Source: Tissierellaceae bacterium
Lineage (GTDB): Bacteria; Bacillota; Clostridia; Tissierellales; Tissierellaceae
Length of the DNA stretch: 64,000 bases
Direction: 5' to 3'
Assembly: GCA_023229175.1 (NCBI GenBank)
Contig: JALNZV010000003.1
Span: forward strand, 62,001-126,000
The notes beneath the pieces are model-generated. The model saw nothing but the letters and a program-made list of their open reading frames with translations, did not search any database and was not told where the DNA came from. The translations under genes were made by a program, and so were the position numbers. Positions 26,709 to 35,155 of this stretch are shown here, piece by piece; position 1 is the stretch's first letter; every line of letters begins with the position of its first letter.

Positions 26709-28028
26709 CTAATCGTTTTCAAAGGCTTTGTATACGCTTTCAATTGCCGTATCAAAATCCTCGTTTTCTATTCCTATTATTATATTTAGCTCTGAAGAGC
26801 CTTGGGTTATCATCCTTATATTGACTCCTGCTTCCTTCATGGCGGTGAATACCTTGGCGGAAATACCTTGGGTTCTTATCATTCCCCTACCTACTACAGC
26901 TATAAGTGCCATATTTGCATCGTATGTTATGGTATCTGGGTTGCAATATATGCGAAGTTCCTCTTTTATCTTTTCAAATTTGCCATTCATACGGGTATTG
27001 GATACTATAACTGATATGGAATCTATGCCCGATGGTATATGTTCTATATCAATATTATTTGTCTCAAATACGGAAATTACTTTTCTTAAAAATCCCTTTT
27101 CCTCATTTCTAAGTGTCTTTTCTATGGTAATTACTGTAAAGTCCTTTTTCCCCGCTATACCCGTTATGCTTCCCGTACTGACGTAGGACTGGTCATCTAC
27201 TATCATGGTGCCCATGTCTCCTGGCATATTGGTGTTTTTTATGTTAATGGGAATTCCGTGTTTTTTTACTGGAAATATGGATTCTTCGTGAAGTACTGGT
27301 GCCCCCATATAAGATAATTCTCTTAATTCTTTGTAGGTAATCACCTCTATGGGCTTTGGGTTTTCAACTATTCGCGGGTCTGCCATGAGAAATCCCGATA
27401 CATCTGTCCAGTTTTCGTATAGTCTAGCTTTGACTCCATTGGCTATGATAGACCCTGTAACGTCAGAGCCTCCCCTGGAAAAGGTGACTATATCTCCATT
27501 TTCCTTTGCCCCATAAAATCCTGGAATGACAGCGTATTTCACGTCTTTTAGTTTTTCCCCTATTAACATCTCCGTCTTTTCTTCCTCTAATTGTCCCCTG
27601 TCGTTAAAAAGTATCAGGTTCTTCGGATCTATAAATTCAAATCCAAGGTAACTGGATAGCATTAGCCCGTTTAAATACTCCCCGCGGCTTCCGCAATAGT
27701 CCCTTGAGGCCCCACCCTTTATTTCTTCCTTTATTTCCCTTAGATTGTCTTCTATATTTAAATTGAGATTTAACCCCTTGCAGATGCCCGTATATCTCTC
27801 TTCTACGACATTGTATACTTCGTCAAAGTTCAATCCATGGGTTGCTAGTTGGTGGCACATATATAGTAAATCCGTGATTTTATGATCTCTGCTATGCCTC
27901 TTTCCAGGGGCAGAGGGAATTATATATCTCCTGTTTTTATCCGACTCTATGATGTCTTTTACTTTTATGAATTGGTCTTTGTCTGCCAAAGAGCTGCCTC
28001 CAAATTTCGCTACTACAACATCAACCAT
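26709..28028 (-). CDS. Aspartate kinase, first copy of the operon
   Basis: A 439-aa aspartate kinase, first gene after the Thr T-box. Motifs are as in the downstream copy: VAKFGGSSLADKDQFIKVKD, PGKRHSRDHKITDLLYMCHQ, and two C-terminal ACT domains. Start ATG 28028 follows GGAGGATTGAAA. Nucleotide identity with the downstream copy is near complete over the block coding for the middle of the kinase domain but drops in the ACT domains. This suggests duplication followed by gene conversion, with divergent feedback control. Confidence 0.92.
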   Translation of the reverse strand: MVDVVVAKFGGSSLADKDQFIKVKDIIESDKNRRYIIPSAPGKRHSRDHKITDLLYMCHQLATHGLNFDEVYNVVEERYTGICKGLNLNLNIEDNLREIKEEIKGGASRDYCGSRGEYLNGLMLSSYLGFEFIDPKNLILFNDRGQLEEEKTEMLIGEKLKDVKYAVIPGFYGAKENGDIVTFSRGGSDVTGSIIANGVKARLYENWTDVSGFLMADPRIVENPKPIEVITYKELRELSYMGAPVLHEESIFPVKKHGIPINIKNTNMPGDMGTMIVDDQSYVSTGSITGIAGKKDFTVITIEKTLRNEEKGFLRKVISVFETNNIDIEHIPSGIDSISVIVSNTRMNGKFEKIKEELRIYCNPDTITYDANMALIAVVGRGMIRTQGISAKVFTAMKEAGVNIRMITQGSSELNIIIGIENEDFDTAIESVYKAFEND

Positions 28029-28059
28029 TTTCAATCCTCCCTTATTTAACAAAAAAGTA

Positions 28060-28270
28060 TATAAAAAAACTCGCCCTAATAGGACGAGTTTATTTCTCGC
28101 TTCCACCCAAAACATTCAAGTATAGCTTTAACGCAGCAAACGCATACCCCTACTATATTTCAGGATTGAGCTCATAGGTGGTTTTCAACCTAGTGTATCA
28201 AAGAAGTCTTTCAGCCGGTGAACTTCTATCTCTTTTGACCTTAAAAGATTTACTCGTCCTAATCAAAGCT
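28060..28270 (-). promoter_or_regulatory. T-box leader, Thr specifier, controlling the threonine operon
   Basis: The minus-strand leader has an AAGAGATAG motif, an AGAAGT/ACTTCT distal stem with CCGGCTGAAAG loop, and specifier ACC (28182-28180) followed by A, reading threonine. Its T-box is GGGTGGAAGCGAG (28096-28108), a variant of the usual GGGTGGTACCGCG. The terminator AACTCGTCC / GGGCGAGTT plus seven T lies at 28062-28090. The Thr specifier fits the downstream genes. Confidence 0.87.
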
Positions 28271-28277
28271 TTTTAAC

Positions 28278-28306
28278 ATTATACTACATTTGTCCCACGA
28301 TTTAAA
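28278..28306 (-). promoter_or_regulatory. Promoter of the threonine operon
   Basis: Minus strand TTTAAA (28301-28306), 17-bp spacer, TATAAT (28278-28283). The -35 box is weak. Confidence 0.55.
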
Positions 28307-28348
28307 GCATTATTTTATTTATTTTAATTTTTTGTGTCGAAAGAGGAT

Positions 28349-29896
28349 TTAAAGCCTTAAATCCCCCATTAATATACCTGTTATATCCCCCGATGAATTT
28401 TTTACTGGGACTGCCATGGCTATGCAATAATTGTTAGTGTCTACAGATATATAAGGTTCGGATATATAGCTGGCCCCTTTTATGGCTTCTTTGAAATAAG
28501 GCCTGTGTCCAAAATTTACATATACTTCGTCCTCTGTGTAGTCCAAAGTAATGGCCTTTCTCATTCCACTTTTCTCCATGGTGGCAAATAATTCGAATTG
28601 AGGTAAATCCTTAATCTTCTTCAATAAATGTTCCGTGGAACTTTTGTACTCCATTTTTGCCAATATGGGCTCCTTTGCCATCTCTATTAGGGCATCTAAG
28701 CCGTTGTCGATATATTTTTGGGTATGGCTGTCTATTGTATAGTTCTTTACAAATCCTTCTATATACTGCTCTATTTCCCTATTCATATCTATGAGATTAG
28801 ACAACCTCATAAACGTCTCCTCTGTAGTGCTGGCTTGGTTCTCTGAGGAGGCCGCCATTTCCTCCGTGGCCGCTGCTATGCTCTCAAATGTATAGGATGT
28901 GGTCCTTACGATGTCAACAACCTGACCTATTTTTTCTTCCTGATTGTTGACGTATTTATTTATTTCATTAAATGCCGTAAATATGTCCTTTGTTTCCCTA
29001 TTTATTTGCCCTAGATACTCCCTAGTTGTATACGAAAACTCTACATATTCTTTTATGGATTTAATTTCATCTTCCATTTCATTTGATATCAATAGTATTT
29101 CACTTTTTATGCTCTCTACAACATCTTGTATTTGCTTTGATTGTACTGCGGAGTCCTCTGCCAGTTTCTTTACTTCATTGGCTACTACGGCAAATCCCCT
29201 TCCTGCTTCTCCGGCCCTGGCTGCTTCTATGGCCGCATTGAGTGCTAGTAAATTTATGCTTTCTGTTATATTATTTACTTTGTCAGAAATGGTCTGTATC
29301 ATAATGGTATGGTCTTCCAATTGCTTTATTTGCTTTGCCGACTCCGAACTTCTCCTTGCGGAGTCGTCTAGTTTTTCTATTAAGGCCTCAAAATTTTTAC
29401 TGCTAGACTCTATGGTATCTATGGTCTCGTTGACCTTTTTGCTCATCTCATTGGACTGCTCTACGATTTGTCTGGATACATCCATGGCCTCAGTAGAATA
29501 GTCCTCAGCTTTTTTCATGGAATACATTTGCTCTTCCATGGACTTTGCTATGTCGTTTACTACGTTTACGGTTTCTTTTGTGGACATATTAATCTTCATG
29601 GTGTCGTCGTTTAATTCATTGGTATAGTTTACTGTTTTATCTGTCAATGTAATTATTTGGGCTATTAAATTTCTAATTTTTAATATTAGGTTATTAAGAT
29701 TTGCATGTAACTTGCCTAAAAGGCCCATTTGTTCCATTTTCATTTCCTTTGTAAGATCCCCTTGGGATACATTGGCTAAAAAATCGTTGACCTTATTATA
29801 ACTCTTTCTGAATTTACCTACAAAATACAATGCTGCCATTATCCAAATAACTTGTAAGGCCCCTAATACATAGGCTATTGTCCTATATTTCTCCAT
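28349..29896 (-). CDS. Chemoreceptor with one membrane helix and C-terminal sensor domain
   Basis: A 515-aa methyl-accepting protein. A single N-terminal membrane helix (about 6-27) is followed by a HAMP-like segment and a signalling domain with the tip ESINLLALNAAIEAARAG, then EAGRGFAVVANEVKKLAEDS. After it, residues about 395-515 form a Cache/PDC-like domain (YFKEAIKGASYISEPYISVD, IAMAVPVKNSSGDITGILMG). With one helix the C-terminal sensor should be cytoplasmic, the reverse of a standard receptor. Start ATG 29896 follows TTAGGGGGAAG. It may sense an intracellular ligand. Confidence 0.85.
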   Translation of the reverse strand: MEKYRTIAYVLGALQVIWIMAALYFVGKFRKSYNKVNDFLANVSQGDLTKEMKMEQMGLLGKLHANLNNLILKIRNLIAQIITLTDKTVNYTNELNDDTMKINMSTKETVNVVNDIAKSMEEQMYSMKKAEDYSTEAMDVSRQIVEQSNEMSKKVNETIDTIESSSKNFEALIEKLDDSARRSSESAKQIKQLEDHTIMIQTISDKVNNITESINLLALNAAIEAARAGEAGRGFAVVANEVKKLAEDSAVQSKQIQDVVESIKSEILLISNEMEDEIKSIKEYVEFSYTTREYLGQINRETKDIFTAFNEINKYVNNQEEKIGQVVDIVRTTSYTFESIAAATEEMAASSENQASTTEETFMRLSNLIDMNREIEQYIEGFVKNYTIDSHTQKYIDNGLDALIEMAKEPILAKMEYKSSTEHLLKKIKDLPQFELFATMEKSGMRKAITLDYTEDEVYVNFGHRPYFKEAIKGASYISEPYISVDTNNYCIAMAVPVKNSSGDITGILMGDLRL

Positions 29897-29970
29897 ATTC
29901 TTCCCCCTAACATTTAATGCCTTTTTATGCTCATATTTCTAGTGTAGAATAAGTGACATAAACTGTCAAT

Positions 29971-30018
29971 ACTTACGAAAAAGTAAGTATCATACAAAAA
30001 AGTGCTTACTTGCTAAAT
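29971..30018. promoter_or_regulatory. Shared operator-like sequence, site 1 (probable HxlR target)
   Basis: Contains the inverted repeat ACTTAC-N6-GTAAGT, then ACAAAAAAGTGCTTACTTGC. About 41 of 48 bases match site 2 at 32269-32316 next to the HxlR gene. It lies about 90 bp before the split-barrel gene. Confidence 0.65.
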
Positions 30019-30107
30019 CCTCCTATTAAATTTATAATTGTCTTATAAATAAAAGTATTAAATTATCTATTTATATGTAAAATATTAAATTTGAGGAGTG
30101 TATAAAA

Positions 30108-30485
30108 ATGATTGATGAAAAATTTATAGAGACGTTGACCTCCCCGCCGGATTCCGGCTTTGCAATTGTAACTCAAGGGCCATCAGAGCCCCATGTAGTC
30201 AATTCTTGGAATAGCTATGTCCACATTGCCGAGGACGGAACATTGCTCATTCCCGCAGGTAGAATGACAAAGACTGAGGAAAATCTAGAGAAAAACAATA
30301 ATATTCAATTGACTGTAACAAATAGGGAAGTCATGGGCAAATCCTATAAGGGAACTGGCTTTCTAGTTAAGGGAACTGGCTCATTTTTAAAAGAAGGACC
30401 TGACTTTGACACTATAAAGGCAAAATTTCCTTGGGCAAGGGCTGCCTTGGCAGTAAAAGTTATTTCCATTGAACAAACTCTGTAA
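30108..30485 (+). CDS. Pyridoxamine-5'-phosphate-oxidase-like FMN split-barrel protein
   Basis: A 125-aa small split-barrel protein of the PNPOx-like clan. Visible features are SGFAIVTQGPSEPHVVNSWN near the start, LLIPAGRMTKTEENLEKNNN (flavin-contact region) and VKGTGSFLKEGP. Such proteins bind FMN or F420-like cofactors and reduce small molecules. The ribosome site is TTGAGGAG. An HxlR-type operator upstream suggests control together with the 32-kb genes. Exact substrate unknown. Confidence 0.75.
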   Translation: MIDEKFIETLTSPPDSGFAIVTQGPSEPHVVNSWNSYVHIAEDGTLLIPAGRMTKTEENLEKNNNIQLTVTNREVMGKSYKGTGFLVKGTGSFLKEGPDFDTIKAKFPWARAALAVKVISIEQTL

Positions 30486-30606
30486 ATAAACGTGTAAATA
30501 TAATCTTTTCAAAATCTTCTGTTAAATCATAGCTGTTTATGAATTTTTATGGGTATTAATATTATAAGGTTCACATAATCATATAATATTTAAAGGGGGA
30601 GAGATT

Positions 30607-31902
30607 TTGACAAGGGAAACTATTTTAGTAAACGAATTTACAGATGGATTGTTGGATCCAGATAAGCCTATGCTCGGTCCTGTAAAGGACGGCGGCCTCA
30701 TAGTTGCCAATACTGCACCTGGCTGCTGGGGTCCTATGATTACTCCTGAACTAAAGGGGGGCCATGAAGTCACTAAACCCGTGTTTGTAGAAGGTGCAGA
30801 GGTAGGGGACTCCATTGCCATTTACATTAAATCCATTACTGTGACCTCCAATGTAGTATCGTCAGGCAATGAATTTACTGTGCCTGAAAACTTTCTTGGA
30901 GATCCATTTGTCGCGGGGAAATGTCCCCATTGCGGTACTTTAAATCCCAAGACTAAACTAGTGGGTATCGGCTCAGCTTCAGTGCATTGTGACGTTTGTG
31001 GGGAGGAAATATCTCCATTCCAATTTACTAAGGGATACACCATAGCATTTAACGAGGATAAGACTATAGGGGTGACCTTAAACAAGGAATCAGCAGAAAA
31101 GGCTGCCTTGGATGCAAAATCCTATATGGCTATTCCCGACAATTCTATTCAAAATCCCATAGTGACGTTTGCACCCCACGACATGGTAGGTACTGTGTCC
31201 AGATTGGAGCCTTTTATAGGTCAATTGGGCACCACACCTTCAATTGCCATGCCTGATTCCCACAACGCAGGAGATTTTGGTTCATTTTTAGTAGGTGCAC
31301 CCCATGGATATTCATTGACAGAAGAGGAATTAAGGAGCCATAAAACTGACGGACATATGGATATTAATAGGGTTAAAGAAGGAGCTATTGTCATATGCCC
31401 AGTGAAGGTAAAAGGCGGAGGCGTCTATGTTGGTGATGTCCACGCTATGCAGGGGGATGGAGAAATAGCAGGTCATACTTGTGACGTGTCCTCTATGGTC
31501 ACATTAAAGGTAAAGGTACTGAAAAACATCTCCGTTGACGGCCCAATTATATTGCCTGTGGAGAAAGATTTACCTTATTTGGCGAAACCATTTACAGAAG
31601 AAGAAAAAGAAAGGGCCACGGCCTTGGCTAAGACTTGGAATGTGGAATCCCTGGAAAACTCCGCTCCCATTAGTTTTGTGGGTACTGGAGGCAATTTGAA
31701 CGATGCCATCGACAATGCACTTGAAAGGGCAGCAGAATTTTTAGATATTACTGTGCCTGAGGTGAAAAACAGGTCTACCATCACAGGTGCGGTGGAAATT
31801 GGCAGATACCCTGGTACGGCTACTGTAACATTTTTAGCACCAGTAGAATTGCTGGAGAAAGCAGGAGTCTACCACATCGTAAAAGAACAATATAATCTAT
31901 AA
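30607..31902 (+). CDS. Acetamidase/formamidase family protein with a four-Cys insertion
   Basis: A 431-aa member of the FmdA/AmdA family, which hydrolyses formamide or acetamide to ammonia and the acid. The start is TTG 30607 after AAAGGGGGAGAG. Family blocks: GCWGPMITPELKGGHEVTKP, HNAGDFGSFLVGAP, VHAMQGDGEIAGHTCDVSS. Residues 106-131 contain CPHC and CDVC pairs like a zinc ribbon, which I do not expect in the short bacterial amidases. A terminator follows the stop. The natural substrate is uncertain. Confidence 0.8.
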   Translation: MTRETILVNEFTDGLLDPDKPMLGPVKDGGLIVANTAPGCWGPMITPELKGGHEVTKPVFVEGAEVGDSIAIYIKSITVTSNVVSSGNEFTVPENFLGDPFVAGKCPHCGTLNPKTKLVGIGSASVHCDVCGEEISPFQFTKGYTIAFNEDKTIGVTLNKESAEKAALDAKSYMAIPDNSIQNPIVTFAPHDMVGTVSRLEPFIGQLGTTPSIAMPDSHNAGDFGSFLVGAPHGYSLTEEELRSHKTDGHMDINRVKEGAIVICPVKVKGGGVYVGDVHAMQGDGEIAGHTCDVSSMVTLKVKVLKNISVDGPIILPVEKDLPYLAKPFTEEEKERATALAKTWNVESLENSAPISFVGTGGNLNDAIDNALERAAEFLDITVPEVKNRSTITGAVEIGRYPGTATVTFLAPVELLEKAGVYHIVKEQYNL

Positions 31903-31903
31903 T

Positions 31904-31952
31904 AAAAAAGACTCATTCCTGCGAAGTGTTAAACCCGCGGAATGGGTCTTTT
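31904..31952. terminator. Bidirectional terminator
   Basis: AAAAGACTCATTCC...GGAATGGGTCTTTT stem between the amidase gene and the convergent HxlR gene. Confidence 0.8.
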
Positions 31953-32250
31953 AATTGCATGTTTTACCCCAATGGTGCATGGCATCTATGATTGGCTTTA
32001 GGCTCTTTCCCTTTTCAGTCAAGGAGTACTCCACCTTTGGTGGAACTTCTGCATAGACTTTTCTCAATACTAATCCATCCTCTTCCATTTGTCTAAGGCT
32101 TTGGGTCAACATCTTCTGGCTGATGCCGTTTATCCCCCTTGCCAATTCGTTAAATCTTTGCACCCCATAACTAAGTAAATTTCTTAAAATCAAAAGCTTC
32201 CATTTGCTCCCTATGTGTTTTAAAGTGATTTCCACAGGACATATACTCAT
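31951..32250 (-). CDS. HxlR/MarR-like winged-helix regulator
   Basis: A 99-aa HxlR-family repressor: MSICPVEITLKHIGSKWKLL start with Cys4 near the N-terminus, ILRNLLSYGVQRFNELARGI, ISQKMLTQSLRQMEEDGLV recognition helix and wing. HxlR proteins such as YodB and HypR use this Cys to sense quinones, diamide or aldehydes. Start ATG 32250 follows GGAGAAAG. It is divergent from the ODP gene, and an inverted-repeat operator lies between them, so autoregulation is likely. Confidence 0.87.
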   Translation of the reverse strand: MSICPVEITLKHIGSKWKLLILRNLLSYGVQRFNELARGINGISQKMLTQSLRQMEEDGLVLRKVYAEVPPKVEYSLTEKGKSLKPIIDAMHHWGKTCN

Positions 32251-32268
32251 ATCTTTCTCCTTTCCATT

Positions 32269-32316
32269 ACTTACTAAAAGGTAAGTATATAACAAAAATG
32301 TGCCTACTTGCTAAAT
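32269..32316. promoter_or_regulatory. Shared operator-like sequence, site 2
   Basis: ACTTAC-N6-GTAAGT inverted repeat followed by ACAAAAATGTGCCTACTTGC, nearly the same as site 1 at 29971-30018. It lies between the divergent HxlR and ODP genes. Confidence 0.7.
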
Positions 32317-32397
32317 GATTGCTTAATACTTATAATCTCATGTACTGGGAACACTATCAATATATAATAATTTTGAAATAGGAAAGGAGTATTTATA

Positions 32398-33033
32398 ATG
32401 GAAAGTATACGCGACGACTTATACCAATTTAGCTTTTATAACCCTACGATTGACCTTACCTTTAATCAATACCTTTTATTGACTGATGAGCCTGTTTTAT
32501 TCCATACAGGGGACATTCATCAGGCAAAGGAATTGGTTCCTAGGTTAAAAGAACTGCTGGCTGGAAGACAACTAAAATATATCTTTGTTTCTCATTTTGA
32601 GGTCGATGAATGCGGCGGACTGTCATTAATGCAAGACAATTTTCCCGAAGCAAAGGTAATATGCTCAGGAGTTACTGATATGCAGTTAGACGGTTTCGGC
32701 ATCAGTGCTCAGACGATAGTCAAAAAACCGGGGGACATTTTGAAAACAAGCTCTTATGAACTGGAGTTTATCAATTACCCATCGGAAATGCATCTTTGGG
32801 ACGGCCTATTGGTCTTTGAAAGGAATAGGGGGATTTTCTTTAGCAGCGACTTGATGATTAGCAGAGGAAAATCCATTGAAGTTGTAAATTCTAACTGGGA
32901 AGATGCAATTTTAAGTATTACGTCTATGCAAATACCTAGCCCTGAAAAGCGGGTAAAATTACAAGATGAGCTAAGAACCATTAAACCTGAGTTCGTGGCA
33001 GTAGGTCACGGTTCCTGTCAAAACCTTAGTTAA
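32398..33033 (+). CDS. ODP-type diiron metallo-beta-lactamase-fold protein
   Basis: A 211-aa stand-alone metallo-beta-lactamase-fold protein like the diiron domain of flavodiiron proteins. All ligands of the HxExD-H-D-H pattern are present: His66, Glu68 and Asp70 in SHFEVDECGG, His132 in SEMHLWDG, Asp151 in FFSSDLMI and His204 in VGHGSC. No flavodoxin domain is attached. Related ODP domains bind O2 or NO, as reductases or as sensors. The ribosome site is GAAAGGAG. It forms an operon with the cupin 14 bp downstream, under probable HxlR control. Confidence 0.82.
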   Translation: MESIRDDLYQFSFYNPTIDLTFNQYLLLTDEPVLFHTGDIHQAKELVPRLKELLAGRQLKYIFVSHFEVDECGGLSLMQDNFPEAKVICSGVTDMQLDGFGISAQTIVKKPGDILKTSSYELEFINYPSEMHLWDGLLVFERNRGIFFSSDLMISRGKSIEVVNSNWEDAILSITSMQIPSPEKRVKLQDELRTIKPEFVAVGHGSCQNLS

Positions 33034-33047
33034 TAGGAGGTGTATTT

Positions 33048-33308
33048 GTGGATTTACAAGGCATTAAGGAAGGGATAAAGGTCAATGTATATCACATTAC
33101 AAAGGATAAGAAAGTTGGCATGCACAAACATCCTTCTCACGATGAAATATTTTATTGTGTTCATGGAAATGGATTTGGTGTTTTGGAGGATTCCGAGGTC
33201 TATCTTGAGCATGGAAAAGCCTTCATTGTTCCAGCAAATACTATGCATGCCCTAAGAACTGATGGCGATTTAATAGTTTCTTCCTCACTTATTCCCTTAG
33301 TGGAATAG
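33048..33308 (+). CDS. Small cupin-fold protein
   Basis: An 86-aa cupin starting at GTG 33048 after ATAGGAGGTG. Metal-binding motif GMHKHPSHDEIFYCVHGNGF and a later His in VPANTMHALRTDG. It follows the ODP gene by 14 bp, so both are probably made under the same stress signal. Specific function unknown. Confidence 0.75.
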   Translation: MDLQGIKEGIKVNVYHITKDKKVGMHKHPSHDEIFYCVHGNGFGVLEDSEVYLEHGKAFIVPANTMHALRTDGDLIVSSSLIPLVE

Positions 33309-33318
33309 TTAATATAAT

Positions 33319-33362
33319 ATATGGGGATTGTAGATGAATTACTTCATTTACAATCCCCATAT
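33319..33362. terminator. Bidirectional terminator
   Basis: ATATGGGGATTGTA / TACAATCCCCATAT outer stem, extended by GATGAA/TTCATT, between the cupin and the convergent aminotransferase gene. Confidence 0.85.
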
Positions 33363-33365
33363 TTA

Positions 33366-34430
33366 TTATAGTTTTATTTCTTTTAATGCCTCTAAAAATG
33401 CTTCTACGTCTTCTTTATATACATATCCCATGGTGCCTACCCTGAATACGTCATCTGCAATGGGCGGTAATCCAGTATTTACGATTACTCCCCTCTTTGC
33501 CAATTCCTCAACGATTTTCTTTGCCTTGCCTGGCGCATATACTGCCGTCAATGTCCTGGATGCACGGCTATCGTCCTTTGGAAATATGTCGTATCCAAGC
33601 TTTCTTACTCCGTCGATTATAAGCTTTGTGTTTTCCTCATGTCTGTTGTATACGTTCTCTAGCCCTTCTTCCATTATTATCTTCAAGGCTTCATCTACTG
33701 CAAATACGTTGTATACTGCTGGTGTATTTGGCGTTTGATTGATTTTATGAAATTCATCTGCTTTGTTTAAATCAAAATAGTATTTTGGTATGTTGGAAGT
33801 CTTGGTTCTTTCCCAAGCCTTTTCATTTAAGGAAATAAAGGATAGGCCTGTTGGCACCATAAGTGCCTTTTGGGAGCTGGATAGTAATACGTCTATATTC
33901 CACTGATCCATTTTCATTTCAAGTCCTGCTGCTCCACTGACTGAATCGGAAATCAATAGGGTATCTGTGTCTTTAAGTGCCTTTCCAAAGGCTTCTAAGT
34001 CGTTAAATACCCCTGTTGAACTCTCATTGTGTATTACAAATACGCCCTTTGTCTCCGGTGTCACCTCTTCCATTACTTTGTCCACATCAGCCGCCTCACC
34101 TAATTCAAACACGACTTTCTTTACTTTTAACTGATAGGCCTCTGCCATGGCTGCAAATTGTGCACTAAATGTGCCTGTGACGGGGACTACAACCTCATCC
34201 CCAAAGGAAAAACAGTTCTGTATGGCAGCTTCCATGGCACCGGTGCCTGAAGACGTAAGGATGTATACTTCGTTCTTTGTACCAAATACCTTTTTTAGAC
34301 TTTCCCTTACTCTACTGTGTATTTCAGTGTATTCTGGAGAACGATGGGATATAGACGACCTATGCATGGCATCCAGTACCCTCTCTGGTACTGCCGTTGG
34401 ACCAACCATCATAACAACTTCTTTTTTCAT
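33366..34430 (-). CDS. Class V alanine-glyoxylate/serine-pyruvate-type aminotransferase
   Basis: A 354-aa fold-type I PLP enzyme. Lys188 in SSSQKALMVP is the PLP lysine, SDSVSGAAG carries the cofactor Asp, and SSGTGAMEAAIQN is the phosphate-binding loop. Family members act on alanine/glyoxylate, serine, phosphonopyruvate or, as PucG, ureidoglycine. The substrate cannot be chosen from the sequence. Start ATG 34430 follows AGGAGGAAA. It is a single gene. Confidence 0.85.
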   Translation of the reverse strand: MKKEVVMMVGPTAVPERVLDAMHRSSISHRSPEYTEIHSRVRESLKKVFGTKNEVYILTSSGTGAMEAAIQNCFSFGDEVVVPVTGTFSAQFAAMAEAYQLKVKKVVFELGEAADVDKVMEEVTPETKGVFVIHNESSTGVFNDLEAFGKALKDTDTLLISDSVSGAAGLEMKMDQWNIDVLLSSSQKALMVPTGLSFISLNEKAWERTKTSNIPKYYFDLNKADEFHKINQTPNTPAVYNVFAVDEALKIIMEEGLENVYNRHEENTKLIIDGVRKLGYDIFPKDDSRASRTLTAVYAPGKAKKIVEELAKRGVIVNTGLPPIADDVFRVGTMGYVYKEDVEAFLEALKEIKL

Positions 34431-34515
34431 ATTTTTCCTCCTTTTTCTCGCATTATATTGTTTCGTATTGCTAAATATAGCTTATGATAGATGGGTTTCT
34501 TTGTCAAGTAAAGCC

Positions 34516-35076
34516 CTATTCCATCCTGCCCCATTTCATTTCCTTGCCGTGGATATCGTATTTTTTCCGTTTGCCTGTGATTTCTTTTATTTTGACTTTG
34601 TATACATTGGCCCTTTTAAGGCCCGATTCCACAGCTAAATCAAAATATGCCATTTTTGTAGGGGTGTATTTTTCACATATTAATTTCATCGCCTTTACTT
34701 GCTCTTCTTTGCTTTCCACCAATGTTACTTTCCCCTTCACAATGGCCGACTCAAACTCCGTTGTAAATACACTGCTGGTAAGAAGGGGTATCTTTTCCTC
34801 GTCCTTAATTATCTCGTCTAATTCCTCTTTTGTATAATTTTCCGGAACCTTAACCTCCCCTACAAAGACAATGCTTACATTGGGATATTTGGCTAGGACA
34901 TCTACTTTTTGCCCTTCCATTGCAGAGTGAAAGTACAGATTATCCCCATCCCTGACTATTGAAAGGGGAAGCCCATGAGGCATATCTCCATCTACCATGG
35001 AAAGAACTCCATATCTAGACTTATCTATGACGCCTACGGCAAATTCCTTATCCATTTCCCTGTCCTCTCTTCTCAC
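34516..35076 (-). CDS. NimA-like pyridoxamine-phosphate-oxidase-family flavoprotein
   Basis: A 186-aa split-barrel protein of the nitroimidazole-resistance (NimA)-like group: MRREDREMDK start, YGVLSMVDGDMPHGLPLSIV, LYFHSAMEGQKVDVLAKYPN and SVFTTEFESAIVKGKVTLVE. Start GTG 35076 follows GAGAGGTGA. It probably binds FMN or haem and may reduce small aromatics; resistance activity is not implied. It is monocistronic. Confidence 0.8.
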   Translation of the reverse strand: MRREDREMDKEFAVGVIDKSRYGVLSMVDGDMPHGLPLSIVRDGDNLYFHSAMEGQKVDVLAKYPNVSIVFVGEVKVPENYTKEELDEIIKDEEKIPLLTSSVFTTEFESAIVKGKVTLVESKEEQVKAMKLICEKYTPTKMAYFDLAVESGLKRANVYKVKIKEITGKRKKYDIHGKEMKWGRME

Positions 35077-35155
35077 AAAATCACCTCTCTAGTTTTGTTT
35101 TGATAGAACATTTAGTTTTCTCTATTAATTATATCATAATAGTACTTAATTTTGA

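Noticed and set aside
28060..28290. Lysine riboswitch ahead of the aspartate kinase gene
   Set aside because: The leader has the T-box elements (AGAGA motif, specifier ACC-A, GGGTGG core, matching terminator) and lacks the conserved lysine-riboswitch sequences.
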